Source of the DNA: an uncultured Thiocystis sp.
GTDB taxonomy: Bacteria > Pseudomonadota > Gammaproteobacteria > Chromatiales > Chromatiaceae
DNA: 45,770 nucleotides
Direction: 5' to 3'
Assembly (NCBI RefSeq): GCF_903866365.1
Contig: NZ_CAIPNF010000462.1
Location: 1-45,770 of the forward strand
This document shows, one piece after another, positions 37,894 to 45,770 of the stretch. Position 1 is the first letter of the stretch; each line of letters begins with the position of its first letter. A program made the position numbers and the translations under genes. The notes beneath the pieces are model-generated. The model made no database searches. It had not been told where the DNA came from and saw only the letters and a program-made list of their open reading frames with translations.

Positions 37894-37931
37894 CGTCGCG
37901 CGCACTCGCCCGCGCGGGTTAGCGCGCGACG
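37894..37931 (-). terminator. Long GC hairpin across the gspB stop codon
   Basis: CGTCGCGCGC (37894-37903) is the exact reverse complement of GCGCGCGACG (37922-37931). Between them lies a second palindrome, CCCGCGCGGG (37909-37918), and the gspB stop codon (37919-37921). No U-run follows in the direction of gspB, so termination is possible but not proven; it may separate gspAB from mgtE or stabilise the gspB end. Confidence 0.4.
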
Positions 37932-38815
37932 TAAAAGGGGTTGCCCAGATAGCTCAATACAGCGCCATCGGAGAGGATGCGCTCGACTCGCAACCCCTCG
38001 CGCGTTTCCTCGCCTTCTCGATATTTGAGCGCGTTGATCAGGACGAAACGCTTTGCGACATCCGGGTCGTAAACATGCACGGTCATCAGATATCCAGGCA
38101 CCTGCGCCTGTTGCTGGGGTGTCAGACGCAGCCGCGTGGGATCGCCGTCGATCTTGACGGGCGCAGACTTCGCTTTGGATTTGGGCGGCGGCAGCCCCTG
38201 TTCGCGGCGCACCTGTTGCTTGAACGACTCGATATCGTCGAGCAGATCGACGGGGATCGGTGCGCGACTGGGCGGCTCACTGACCAGCGGCTCGGGATCG
38301 TCGGACGGAAGCTGCTCCGCGTCCAACTGACGTTGCAGTTCACGCTCCAGCGCCGGATCCAGATTTGGGTTGGGGTAGTCCATGAACTCCTCCGGGCCGG
38401 ATTCCCCGCCCGCGGTGTCCCCGCGCACGTCGGGCGTCGCGGGGATGGCACGGACCGGATGTTTCGGAGGCGGCGCCTCCACCAGCGGCGCGAGCCGCAA
38501 TGGAGCGGGCGCGGGCGCTGCCGGCTCCTCATCCGCCGCCGCGGGCCCGCCGGGATTTTCCAGGGAAGAAGGACGCTGGCTGTCCAGCGCCTTCGCCGCG
38601 GTCGGTGCGACCGGGGGCGATGCCGGCCCCCGCAATGCGGCAAAGAGCGCGATCACCACCGCCAGGGTCGCCAAACCAACGGCAAGCAGGCCCCAGTGAT
38701 TGGCGGGGACCGGCTCTTTGTCCTCGCTGAAGATCCCGGTCATGTCCAGCGTCGGCACCTGACCGAGCTCACGCTCCTGCTGCGACTTTTTCAAGGCCTC
38801 CAGAATGTAGCTCAT
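37919..38815 (-). CDS. gspB: General secretion pathway protein B (GspB-like)
   Basis: GspB partners GspA at the inner membrane and helps the type II secretion secretin multimerise through peptidoglycan. 298 residues. The N-terminus MSYILEALKKSQQERELGQV is the family hallmark. One transmembrane helix (about 43-61, GLLAVGLATLAVVIALFAAL), a long Pro/Ala/Glu-rich periplasmic linker and the C-terminal GspB domain follow (VPGYLMTVHVYDPDVAKRFV, then LSDGAVLSYLGNPFYV). It starts within the gspA stop (ATGA), so the two are coupled. None of the core T2SS genes (gspC-M) is in the window. Confidence 0.9.
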   Translation of the reverse strand: MSYILEALKKSQQERELGQVPTLDMTGIFSEDKEPVPANHWGLLAVGLATLAVVIALFAALRGPASPPVAPTAAKALDSQRPSSLENPGGPAAADEEPAAPAPAPLRLAPLVEAPPPKHPVRAIPATPDVRGDTAGGESGPEEFMDYPNPNLDPALERELQRQLDAEQLPSDDPEPLVSEPPSRAPIPVDLLDDIESFKQQVRREQGLPPPKSKAKSAPVKIDGDPTRLRLTPQQQAQVPGYLMTVHVYDPDVAKRFVLINALKYREGEETREGLRVERILSDGAVLSYLGNPFYVAR

Positions 38816-40641
38816 GGCGCCCCCACCTCGGGCGGGGAGTTCGCGGACGTCGCACCGAGCCGTGGCAGACCCGGCATCTCGACCGCTTGATTCAGTTGGA
38901 TGAGGGTGCGTGGACCGGCGATGCCATCGGGTTGCAATCCCCTGGATGCCTGAAAGGTCCGCAACGCGGCCTCCAGCGGAGCGTCGAAGCGGGAAGAGTC
39001 GCCGGGCAAGACCTCCAGGCCCGGCACCCGCGATAAAAGCTGGCGCAGCCAACGCACATCCTCGCCCCAGGAACCCGAGGCAATGAGGGTCGAACCGCCC
39101 GGCGGCGGTTGCCAGACCAGGGTATAATGGCCGGTCCAGATCCGCTCCAACCCCGCCACCGGGACGCGCTCGCGACCGGTGGCGAGATCCAGCGTCGCCT
39201 CGCTTTCGCCCAGCGCGCTCAGGACCACGAAACGCTTGACGCCGCTAGGGCTGGCGACCCTTAGCAGCGCGGGCAGATCGAAATAGCGGAGATTGCCGAG
39301 CGTACCCAGCTCCTGCTCGCAGCTCAGGCCGACGCGCGCAAGCCGCGCGCAGGGCTCGCCAGACCCGAGATCGTCCAACTCCAGACCCCAGCGCCGCGCC
39401 AGGAGCCTCACGGCATCGGCCTCGGGCATGGCCAGCCGCTCCAGCGTCGCATCTAGCGCGTCACCCTCGAAATGCGTCATCGCGACCAGTGGCGGCGCCT
39501 CCTCGGGCGCGGGCGTCTCCGCGGTTGCCGCGCCCGGCTCCGGCAGCGGGATCGGTTCCGACGCAGCGACCGATGCAGCCAATGGAGCGGGCTCCGCGGT
39601 CGCCGCCGCGACGGTTGCGTCTTGCGGCTCCTCAAGCGCGTCCGGCTCGCTCGCCGGTCCCAGGGGCGGCTCATCGGTGTGACGCGCGAAACGAGCGGCA
39701 AGGAATCCAAACGGATCGCCGTCGATTGCGTCCAGCCATGCCGACCCCCACCAGCCCGCGCCCAACGCCAGAACAAAGGCGGCCGCCGCCAGGAATGCGG
39801 GCCGCACGGCGGGTTGACGCGCAACCTCGATCGCCCCCCCCTGTACCTCGCGCGCCGCCTTGGCGACGATCAAGGGCGTCACTTGCGAACCGCGGGTCAC
39901 GCAGGTTCCCAACAGCGCCCGATCGCAGAGGATATTGACCAGGCGCGGAATCCCGCCGGAATAGCGATAGATATGACGAATCGCGCGCGCGGTGAACAGG
40001 GGCCGATCGACCCCGGCGACCGCCACGCGGTGACGGATATAGTCTCCGGTCTCCCGGAGGTTGAAAGGGGTCAGGTGGAAGCGCGCGGTGATGCGCTGAT
40101 TGAGCTGCCGCAACTGTTCGCTGTCGAGCATCCGCCGCAGTTCGGGTTGACCGATCAGAAAAATCTGAAGCAGTTTGTGTTTGGTGGTCTCCAGATTGGT
40201 CAGCAGCCGGATCTGCTCCAGCACCTGAGGCTGAAGGTTCTGGGCCTCGTCGATGATCAGCACCGGGCGGCGGCCCTGACCATGCGCCTCCAGCAGATAC
40301 TGGTTGAGCCGATCCACCAGCACCTTGATCGACCGCTTGCCTTCCGAGACCGGAATCTGAAATTCGTCGCAGAGATTGAGCAACAGCTCGTTGGCGGTCT
40401 GGGCCGGATTCAGGATCAGGGCGACGTCAACGCCTTCGGGCAATTGCTCCAGAAAGGCGCGGCACACCGTCGTCTTCCCGGTCCCCACCTCGCCGGTCAG
40501 CAGCACGAATCCGCCGCTCTCGCCCGCGCCATAGAGCAGATGGGCCAGCGCCTCCCGATGCTGCTCGCTGAGGAACAGATAATGCGGATCGGGCGCTATG
40601 GAGAAACTGGGCTCCTTGAGCCCAAAATACTTTGGATACAC
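38812..40641 (-). CDS. gspA: GspA/ExeA-type AAA ATPase with peptidoglycan-binding domain
   Basis: ATPase that works with GspB in secretin assembly. GTG 40641 gives VYPKYFGLKEPSFSIAPDPH, matching the ExeA/GspA start; upstream codons are open but without similarity. Length 609. AAA domain: Walker A GEVGTGKT at 50-57, Walker B VLIIDEAQN at about 127-135, IFLIGQPELRRML, YRYSGGIPRLVNILCDRALL. One transmembrane helix about 280-301; a periplasmic Ala/Pro linker; a C39-peptidase-like segment (about 395-470, MPEADAVRLLARRWGLELDD) with no clear catalytic Cys/His set; and a C-terminal peptidoglycan-binding domain (FQASRGLQPDGIAGPRTLIQ). It overlaps gspB. Confidence 0.9.
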   Translation of the reverse strand: MYPKYFGLKEPSFSIAPDPHYLFLSEQHREALAHLLYGAGESGGFVLLTGEVGTGKTTVCRAFLEQLPEGVDVALILNPAQTANELLLNLCDEFQIPVSEGKRSIKVLVDRLNQYLLEAHGQGRRPVLIIDEAQNLQPQVLEQIRLLTNLETTKHKLLQIFLIGQPELRRMLDSEQLRQLNQRITARFHLTPFNLRETGDYIRHRVAVAGVDRPLFTARAIRHIYRYSGGIPRLVNILCDRALLGTCVTRGSQVTPLIVAKAAREVQGGAIEVARQPAVRPAFLAAAAFVLALGAGWWGSAWLDAIDGDPFGFLAARFARHTDEPPLGPASEPDALEEPQDATVAAATAEPAPLAASVAASEPIPLPEPGAATAETPAPEEAPPLVAMTHFEGDALDATLERLAMPEADAVRLLARRWGLELDDLGSGEPCARLARVGLSCEQELGTLGNLRYFDLPALLRVASPSGVKRFVVLSALGESEATLDLATGRERVPVAGLERIWTGHYTLVWQPPPGGSTLIASGSWGEDVRWLRQLLSRVPGLEVLPGDSSRFDAPLEAALRTFQASRGLQPDGIAGPRTLIQLNQAVEMPGLPRLGATSANSPPEVGAP

Positions 40642-40876
40642 GCTTGCTGCTCGGTACGATGTTCGCCCAGACCCGCGCCCGGCCGAATGTCCGCCGGAAG
40701 ACAGGATGCGATCGATTGAATGATGCTGGCGAAACACCCGAATCGACAGGAGTGACTCGCCGCTGTGGCAGATTAGTCAGGCCGTTCCGGGGCGTCAAGC
40801 GAGCCGATGGCGCGCATTGCGCCGACCCATCGGTTCATCCGCGATGACCGGCGCGTGACCCAAGGCGCTCGTCGCC

Positions 40877-42205
40877 TCATGCGGCGGTCGCGACGGCCGT
40901 CGCCTCGATCGCCGGCTTGACCGGATACCGGAGACGGACATAAACGCTGGCAAACATCAACAGGATATTGATGACGCCCACCACCACGAAGGGCGCGCGC
41001 GGGTCGATCCGGTCGAACAGGTGCCCGCCCACGAAGGTGATCAGCAGAATTCCGATCGCGCCGGCGACGTTGAAGGCGCCCAGCACCGAACCGCGCTGCG
41101 CGGGCGGTGCCTCCTGCCCGATCAGCGATTGCCCGCCCAGAAAGACGCTGATCTGGCCGATCCCAAGCAGGATGAAAAAGATCAGTCCATGGCTGGCCAG
41201 CGGATCGTCGAGCAGCAGCAGGGCCAGATTGCCCAGCGCGGCCAGCGCCATGCAGACTGCCAGCGCGCTGGCCCGGTCGATGCGGTCGAGCAATGGACCC
41301 AGGATCGGCGCCCACACCAGGGCCGCGATCTGGGCGATCACGAAGATCATCGTCCCGCCCATCACCGCCGCTGCCGGCTCCAGCCCGGCGGCCTTGCCGG
41401 CGAGCGTGCCCCAGAGGATCAGGAAGACGGCATTCACGGATTGATCGCCGCGGGCGATGAAGGCCGCCGAGTAGGCCAGCAAAATGCGCGGATTGCGCGC
41501 CTGCGAGAAACCGCCGATCAGGAGTTCACGCACGCTCGGGCGTTCCGCGTGGCGGATCGGCAGACCGGGCTTGAGTCCCCACAGCAGAAAGGCGGCGACC
41601 GCGACCGAGAGTCCGGCGACGATGAAATGGGTCAGACGGCCCGCCGCGACCCCATCGAAACCCGCGCCAGCAAACACCTTGGGCAGCGCGCCGAAGCCCT
41701 GGCTGATGAAGACGACACCCAGTCCGCTCAGTAGACCCACGATGGCGACCAGCTTGCCGCGCGAACATTCGGCGGGATAATCGGCCAGGACGGTCGAGAG
41801 TCCGCCGGCGACCGTGACCACGGCCATGGCGTAGACGATGCGGTAGACATAGAGCGCATCGACCGATTCGGCCAGCGGGTACAGCACATAGGTCAGGGCC
41901 AGCAGGAGAAAGCCCGCGGCATACACCGGTCGGCGCCCGATCCGATCCATCAAGATTCCGGCGGGCAGAAACAGCAGCAGCGTGAGGATCTCGGTGAAAA
42001 AGACCAGATTGCCGCTGATGGCGCCCTGCTCGGACGAGGGAATGTGGAGATGTTCGTTGAGGATGTAGGTCTGGCCGATGGAGATGAAGATCATCAGACC
42101 GATGGAAAAAAAGGCCGCGATGAGAAAGGTCCAGCCATGGCGCGGCAGGACGCCGGGGGCGAGACGGAGCGGGCCGATTCGGTAACTAAGCGCTTGATCA
42201 GGCAT
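40877..42205 (-). CDS. Major facilitator superfamily transporter
   Basis: Twelve-helix secondary transporter, 442 residues, substrate unknown. The MFS signature between helices 2 and 3 is clear (LLFLPAGILMDRIGRRPVYA), and the second half has GPLLDRIDRASALAVCMALA. The start at 42205 (MPDQALSYRIGPLRL) is where membrane protein sequence begins; the ribosome site is weak (gagatc). The same frame stays open for 83 more codons upstream, through a truncated hicB with a strong GGAGGTG site, so translation could begin there and yield a HicB-MFS fusion. The 235-base gap to gspA holds only a short GGCGC/GCGCC hairpin. Confidence 0.85.
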   Translation of the reverse strand: MPDQALSYRIGPLRLAPGVLPRHGWTFLIAAFFSIGLMIFISIGQTYILNEHLHIPSSEQGAISGNLVFFTEILTLLLFLPAGILMDRIGRRPVYAAGFLLLALTYVLYPLAESVDALYVYRIVYAMAVVTVAGGLSTVLADYPAECSRGKLVAIVGLLSGLGVVFISQGFGALPKVFAGAGFDGVAAGRLTHFIVAGLSVAVAAFLLWGLKPGLPIRHAERPSVRELLIGGFSQARNPRILLAYSAAFIARGDQSVNAVFLILWGTLAGKAAGLEPAAAVMGGTMIFVIAQIAALVWAPILGPLLDRIDRASALAVCMALAALGNLALLLLDDPLASHGLIFFILLGIGQISVFLGGQSLIGQEAPPAQRGSVLGAFNVAGAIGILLITFVGGHLFDRIDPRAPFVVVGVINILLMFASVYVRLRYPVKPAIEATAVATAA

Positions 42206-42334
42206 GTCGTGTGTGATCTCGGGATGGTCTGGGCGTGTTGGCGATGGTCGATGGGCGCCGTTTGCCGCGTGATACGGCTGACGGGATGTCGGCCTCCGCG
42301 GGACCGACAGGATACCGCTTCTTTTGTTAGGCGA

Positions 42335-42457
42335 TTCCTTGATTTCCGCCGCGACTTCCTCAACCGAGTTCTCTGTCGCAATGCAGCCGGGACGGTCAGG
42401 AACGTAGGCGGAAAAGTTGCCTGCTGCTTTTTCGATGACGATTGCGTAGCGCATCAT
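42335..42457 (-). pseudogene. hicB: HicB-family antitoxin remnant (3' truncated)
   Basis: ATG ATG (42457/42454) preceded by GGAGGTG (42459-42465) opens MRYAIVIEKAAGNFSAYVPD and continues RPGCIATENSVEEVAAEIKE, the start of a HicB-type antitoxin that is normally about 70 residues. Similarity stops after roughly 40 codons, near 42335; the following sequence has no HicB character. There is no stop at that point and the frame runs on into the MFS gene. The HicB DNA-binding or dimerisation tail is missing, so this is not a functional antitoxin. Confidence 0.75.
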
Positions 42458-42458
42458 T

Positions 42459-42479
42459 TCACCTCCAGCCTGCTTGTTT
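42459..42479 (-). pseudogene. hicA: Last codons of a HicA toxin remnant
   Basis: On the minus strand, aaa caa gca ggc tgg agg tga reads KQAGWR-stop and overlaps the hicB ribosome site. HicA (YcfA-like) toxins paired with this HicB type commonly end in ILKQAG plus one or two residues, directly before hicB. The codons before it are autotransporter sequence, so all of hicA but its tail is gone. The fragment is only 21 bases, hence modest confidence. Confidence 0.45.
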
Positions 42480-45400
42480 GAAATCGGCTCCGGCGTCACC
42501 CTGGACCTCAATCTGAATAATGGTCTCAGTCTGTCCAGAGCCGTCGGGGTGTCCGCGAACAGCGACCATCTCAATATTGACGGGGGCATCCAAGGGACGA
42601 TCAAGGTCTCGGATTCGACCAATGGCCAAGCGCTTGCCGTCGGACTGGGCGCTTACAAAAACAGCGGCTCAACCAGTAACATGAGCATCAACGGGGGGAT
42701 CTCGGGCACGATCACGGTCTCGGGTTCGTCGGGTTCGGCCGCGAATGCGGAAAGCTACGCCATGGGGCTGTACGTTCCGATAGGCACCTTAAGTCTCGGT
42801 GGGGGGCTCTCCGGCACGGTCAGCGCGACGATGTCGGCGTCGTACGCGATGGCTGCCAACAATGCCTATGGGCTGTACGGTGGTAGCGCCTTGAGCCTCA
42901 GTGGAGGGCTCTCCGGCGCGGTCAGCGCCACGGCCGCAACGTCGGATGCCTACAACCCCGCTTCCGCCAATGCCTTCGGGCTTTACAGTGGCAGCACCTT
43001 AAGCCTGAGCAATGGCCTCTCCGGTACGGTCAACGCGACGGCCACGCACTCGGCGTCTTCATCGAAGAATGCAGATGGAACCGCCTATGCTATCGGGCTT
43101 TTCAGTGACAATAAAGGTTCCTTGAGCCTCAGCGAGGGGCTCTCCGGTACGGTCACGGCCTCGGCAAACGCGACCAAGAACGGAAATGCCTACGCCTACG
43201 GTCTGTATTCATCCGGAGCCCTGAACGGCGGTTCGGCCAGTACTCCCTTGTCCATCTCCGGGGTCGTCTCCGCCAGTGCGAACAGCACGGCCGTGGCCGT
43301 CTATTCCGCCAATGCCGCGAATCTCTCCGTGACCGGAACGCTCAGCGGCGTGGACACGTCGGGAAGCAACGGATACGCGATCCAAGTAGGTAGCGGCAGC
43401 AGCCTCATCCTCGGCACGGGCGCGAACCTCGTCGGCAAGGTGAATCTGGGGGGAAGCAGTTCGGTGACCCTTTTGGGGACAGGCTCCTCCGCCAATCTCT
43501 TCCAGAACGTCACCAATCTGGTGGCAGGCGACGGCAGCACGGCCACCAGTTGGACCCTCAATCCATTGGCCGCCAACGCGAGCACCTATGGCAACCTGAC
43601 CATCAATTCCAGCGCCGCCCTAACCATCAATGAAAACGTGGCCATCACCGGCAACACCGTGGACAACGGTTCGCTGACCTTCAACCTGGGTTCGAATATG
43701 ACCTATGCCGGAGCGATCTCCGGCTCCGGTTCGCTCACCAATGCCGGGGCCGCCACGCTGACCCTGACCGGCAATAACACGTACTCGGGCGGCACGACAT
43801 TTGCCGCCGGCACGGTCAGCGTACCCGCCTATTCCAACCTGGGCACCGGGCCGTACATCTTTTCCGGCGGAACGCTGATGGTGGATGGTATCGACGTCTC
43901 GCAAGGCACTATCCCTGTACATGCAGCGGGTGTTGTCTACGATACCACCACGCGCGACCAGACCATCAGCGCCATCCACAGCGGTTCCGGCTCTCTCACC
44001 AAAATCGGTTCCGGCCTCCTGACGCTGACCGGCGACAGTTCGACCTATACCGGCACACTCACCCACACCAATGGCAAGATCATGATCGCCCCTGGTGCAG
44101 TTCTCGGCGGCTCCGCGATCGTCGCCACAGGCGGTACGCTTGGGGGCTCTGGCACGGTCGGCAACCTGACGAGCAGTGGCACGGTGACCCCCGGCGGCTC
44201 CATCGGCACCCTGACCGTGGCCGGCAACTATACGCAGTCAGCCTCCGGCATGCTCCTGGCCGAGGTGTCGCCCTCGACGAGCGACCTCCTTCGAGTCGCT
44301 GGCTCGGCCAGTCTCAACGGCACGCTAACGGTTGCCCCGGAGCAGGCTTTTTATGCGACGGGAACCACCAGGAACATCCTCACCGCCGCTGGCGGCGTGT
44401 CTGGCTCCTTCGCCCATGTGGCCCCCACCAGCGGCAGTTGGAACCTGATCTTCACGCCCAGGTACACGGCCGATGGCGTCAGTCTCACGGTTTCCCGACT
44501 CTCCTACGCCACGCCGGCCCGCTCCTCCCGAGCCGCCTCGGTCGGGGCCGGGCTTGATGGTGCGGCCGCAACCGCCACCGGAGAAATAGCCACGTTGCTG
44601 GCCACCCTGGATTACTCCTCGCCCGCCCGGACCGATGACGCCCTCAACATCTTGAGTCCGGAATCCTACGACGCCGACACCCAGGCGCTGCTCGAAGGCG
44701 GATGGGTCTTGACCTCGGCCCAGCGCAGCGCCCTGCATGGGGAGATCGGCACCGGCAGTCTGGCCGTCGCCGGCGCCCAGGGCATGGCCTCCGGCGGCGC
44801 AACACGACTGGAGGAAGGCCAGTACGGGATGTTTTTGCAGCCGTTCGGCCTGCAGACCCGTCAGTCCGACGATGCTGACCGTACCGGCTACGAGGCGGAT
44901 ACCGGCGGCTTGACCGGTGGAGTTCTCTTCCGTCCGACCGCCAACCTGACGATCGGCATTGCTCCCGCCTTCATGAGCCAGTCGGTGACCTTGCGCTCCA
45001 ACAGGAGCGGGAGCGGTAGCAGCACCATCCAGGACCTGAGCCTGGCGCTGCTCGGCGCTTACCGCCACGACGCCTGGTATGCAGACGCCGTGGCCCGGGT
45101 GGGCCTGAATACCTTCGAGTCATCCAGATCCCTGGTGCTGCCGGGTGTGTCGCGCACGGCCAAGGGACGCTGGAATGGCTGGAATACCAGCCTGTCGGTC
45201 GGCGGCGGCTATGACTTCAAGGCCGGGGAATATTCCTTCGGCCCCATCGCCTCGATCGACTGGCAGTATCTCGATGAGGACGGCTTCACCGAGACGGGAG
45301 CCGGCACCTTGGGCCAACACATCGGCACCCGGCAAAACCATTCGCTCAAAACCATGGTCGGCGCACGGATGGCCCGGACCTTCGAAACCGCGCACGGCAC

Positions 45401-45662
45401 GATCAGTCCGGAACTGCGGGCCGGCTGGGGCGCGCAGTGGCTCGACCAGTCCCAGGGCATCGAATCGTCGTTTATCGACGCGCCGCTTTCCAGCTACCGA
45501 GCCGAGATCTCCGAGAATGCCTACGATGCGGTCATTGTGGACGTGGGAGCGAGCATGCGCTTCACCAGCAATCTGACCGCTTCGGTCAGGGCTGGCCTGG
45601 AGCTTTTCCGTCCGAACCATGAAGCCCAAGCGATCAACGTTAGCCTCGAATATTTGTTTTAA
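42474..45662 (+). CDS. Autotransporter (type V secretion), 5' truncated, no signal peptide
   Basis: Long open frame of 1062 codons. The passenger is Ser/Thr/Gly/Ala-rich beta-helix-like sequence with tandem repeats in its first 290 residues and a passenger-associated repeat (LTLTGNNTYSGGTTFAAGTV). The C-terminal translocator barrel covers about 780-1062 (YGMFLQPFGLQTRQSDDADR, GGYDFKAGEYSFGPIASIDW) and ends in LEYLF with terminal Phe. The first possible start, TTG 42474, lies inside the hicA remnant and is followed at once by passenger sequence; no signal peptide, ribosome site or promoter exists. The 5' end was probably lost by recombination at about 42480. As it stands, export is unlikely, although the remaining frame has no stops. 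What the protein bound is unknown. Confidence 0.85.
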   Translation: MFEIGSGVTLDLNLNNGLSLSRAVGVSANSDHLNIDGGIQGTIKVSDSTNGQALAVGLGAYKNSGSTSNMSINGGISGTITVSGSSGSAANAESYAMGLYVPIGTLSLGGGLSGTVSATMSASYAMAANNAYGLYGGSALSLSGGLSGAVSATAATSDAYNPASANAFGLYSGSTLSLSNGLSGTVNATATHSASSSKNADGTAYAIGLFSDNKGSLSLSEGLSGTVTASANATKNGNAYAYGLYSSGALNGGSASTPLSISGVVSASANSTAVAVYSANAANLSVTGTLSGVDTSGSNGYAIQVGSGSSLILGTGANLVGKVNLGGSSSVTLLGTGSSANLFQNVTNLVAGDGSTATSWTLNPLAANASTYGNLTINSSAALTINENVAITGNTVDNGSLTFNLGSNMTYAGAISGSGSLTNAGAATLTLTGNNTYSGGTTFAAGTVSVPAYSNLGTGPYIFSGGTLMVDGIDVSQGTIPVHAAGVVYDTTTRDQTISAIHSGSGSLTKIGSGLLTLTGDSSTYTGTLTHTNGKIMIAPGAVLGGSAIVATGGTLGGSGTVGNLTSSGTVTPGGSIGTLTVAGNYTQSASGMLLAEVSPSTSDLLRVAGSASLNGTLTVAPEQAFYATGTTRNILTAAGGVSGSFAHVAPTSGSWNLIFTPRYTADGVSLTVSRLSYATPARSSRAASVGAGLDGAAATATGEIATLLATLDYSSPARTDDALNILSPESYDADTQALLEGGWVLTSAQRSALHGEIGTGSLAVAGAQGMASGGATRLEEGQYGMFLQPFGLQTRQSDDADRTGYEADTGGLTGGVLFRPTANLTIGIAPAFMSQSVTLRSNRSGSGSSTIQDLSLALLGAYRHDAWYADAVARVGLNTFESSRSLVLPGVSRTAKGRWNGWNTSLSVGGGYDFKAGEYSFGPIASIDWQYLDEDGFTETGAGTLGQHIGTRQNHSLKTMVGARMARTFETAHGTISPELRAGWGAQWLDQSQGIESSFIDAPLSSYRAEISENAYDAVIVDVGASMRFTSNLTASVRAGLELFRPNHEAQAINVSLEYLF
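42561..43343 (+). repeat. Tandem coding repeats in the autotransporter passenger
   Basis: About seven units of 35-41 residues, each with a core like LSLSGGLSGTVSATA followed by a variable Ser/Ala/Asn stretch and AYGLYSG. Cores lie near residues 34-46, 70-82, 106-119, 140-153, 176-190, 217-231 and 259-269. The DNA is diverged between units, so these are old protein repeats rather than recent duplications. Confidence 0.75.
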
Positions 45663-45693
45663 CCCGAATGTTTCATAAATCTCCTAGGAGCCT

Positions 45694-45727
45694 GTCCGAC
45701 TTAGGTCGGACGTCGCGGCGAAGCCGC
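45694..45727. repeat. Two adjacent short hairpins after the autotransporter
   Basis: GTCCGAC (45694-45700) and GTCGGAC (45705-45711) pair around TTAG, followed at once by GCGGC (45715-45719) and GCCGC (45723-45727) around GAA. No T-run follows. They could form the transcript end or be part of a repeated element such as an insertion-sequence end or REP-like unit; the window stops too soon to tell. Confidence 0.45.
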
Positions 45728-45770
45728 TCTGGAGGCTGAAAATCAAGGTGACTTTCTCATCAATGGGTCA

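Noticed and set aside
42206-42334. Intact HicB C-terminal half continuing toward the MFS start
   Set aside because: The frame is open but the sequence after EIKE has no HicB similarity; it looks like ordinary upstream DNA of the transporter gene.
1-45770. CRISPR arrays, tRNA or rRNA genes, prophage or transposase genes
   Set aside because: No regularly spaced repeats, no tRNA cloverleaf with a conserved T-loop, and no integrase or transposase family sequence were seen anywhere in the window.

Overview
The window looks like a chromosomal segment of a GC-rich gammaproteobacterium, most likely a purple sulfur bacterium or close relative (Chromatiales/Chromatiaceae). This is an inference from the gene order petABC-sspA-sspB, the order rpsB-tsf-pyrH-frr-uppS-cdsA-dxr-rseP-bamA-skp-lpxD-fabZ-lpxA-lpxB-rnhB, complete lipid A genes, a gammaproteobacterial PVWY Qo motif in cytochrome b, and GspA/GspB-type proteins. 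No photosynthesis, sulfur oxidation, tRNA, rRNA or CRISPR features are visible, so the genus cannot be fixed.

Layout. 1-3140 (+): end of the cytochrome bc1 genes (petB truncated by the window edge, petC), then sspA-sspB, the stringent starvation protein and the ClpXP adaptor. 3231-7738 (-): map, glnD, an unrecognised membrane-anchored or exported protein and a DUF3301 protein, divergent from the next block. 7798-22583 (+): a long housekeeping cluster for translation (rpsB, tsf, frr), UMP kinase, undecaprenyl and isoprenoid synthesis (uppS, dxr), phospholipid precursor (cdsA), envelope proteolysis and outer-membrane assembly (rseP, bamA, skp), lipid A (lpxD, fabZ, lpxA, lpxB) and rnhB. Many neighbours overlap or nearly touch. 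rpsB has a clear promoter, a GC-rich discriminator and a long leader with a perfect hairpin plus U-rich tail.

22809-36324 is accessory. It holds a lipoprotein mono-haem cytochrome, a GspE/PilB-type ATPase with tandem MshEN-like c-di-GMP motifs, an HDOD protein, and on the opposite strand a three-gene, ATGA-coupled operon: membrane fusion protein, RND pump, then a 1013-residue haem-motif/PAS/GAF diguanylate cyclase. Divergent from that operon is a two-gene periplasmic molybdenum hydroxylase (IorA/IorB type). Its large subunit appears to lack the catalytic glutamate of the family. 36321-40641 (-) carries gspA-gspB and mgtE. 40877-42205 (-) is an MFS transporter.

The right end is a rearrangement scar. 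Forty codons of a HicB antitoxin and about six codons of HicA abut a large autotransporter frame that has no signal peptide or convincing start. The HicB remnant is in frame with the MFS gene. The most interesting signals are the pump-plus-haem-cyclase operon with a possible c-di-GMP-responsive ATPase next to it, the altered IorB active site, the rpsB leader hairpin and the hicAB/autotransporter junction.
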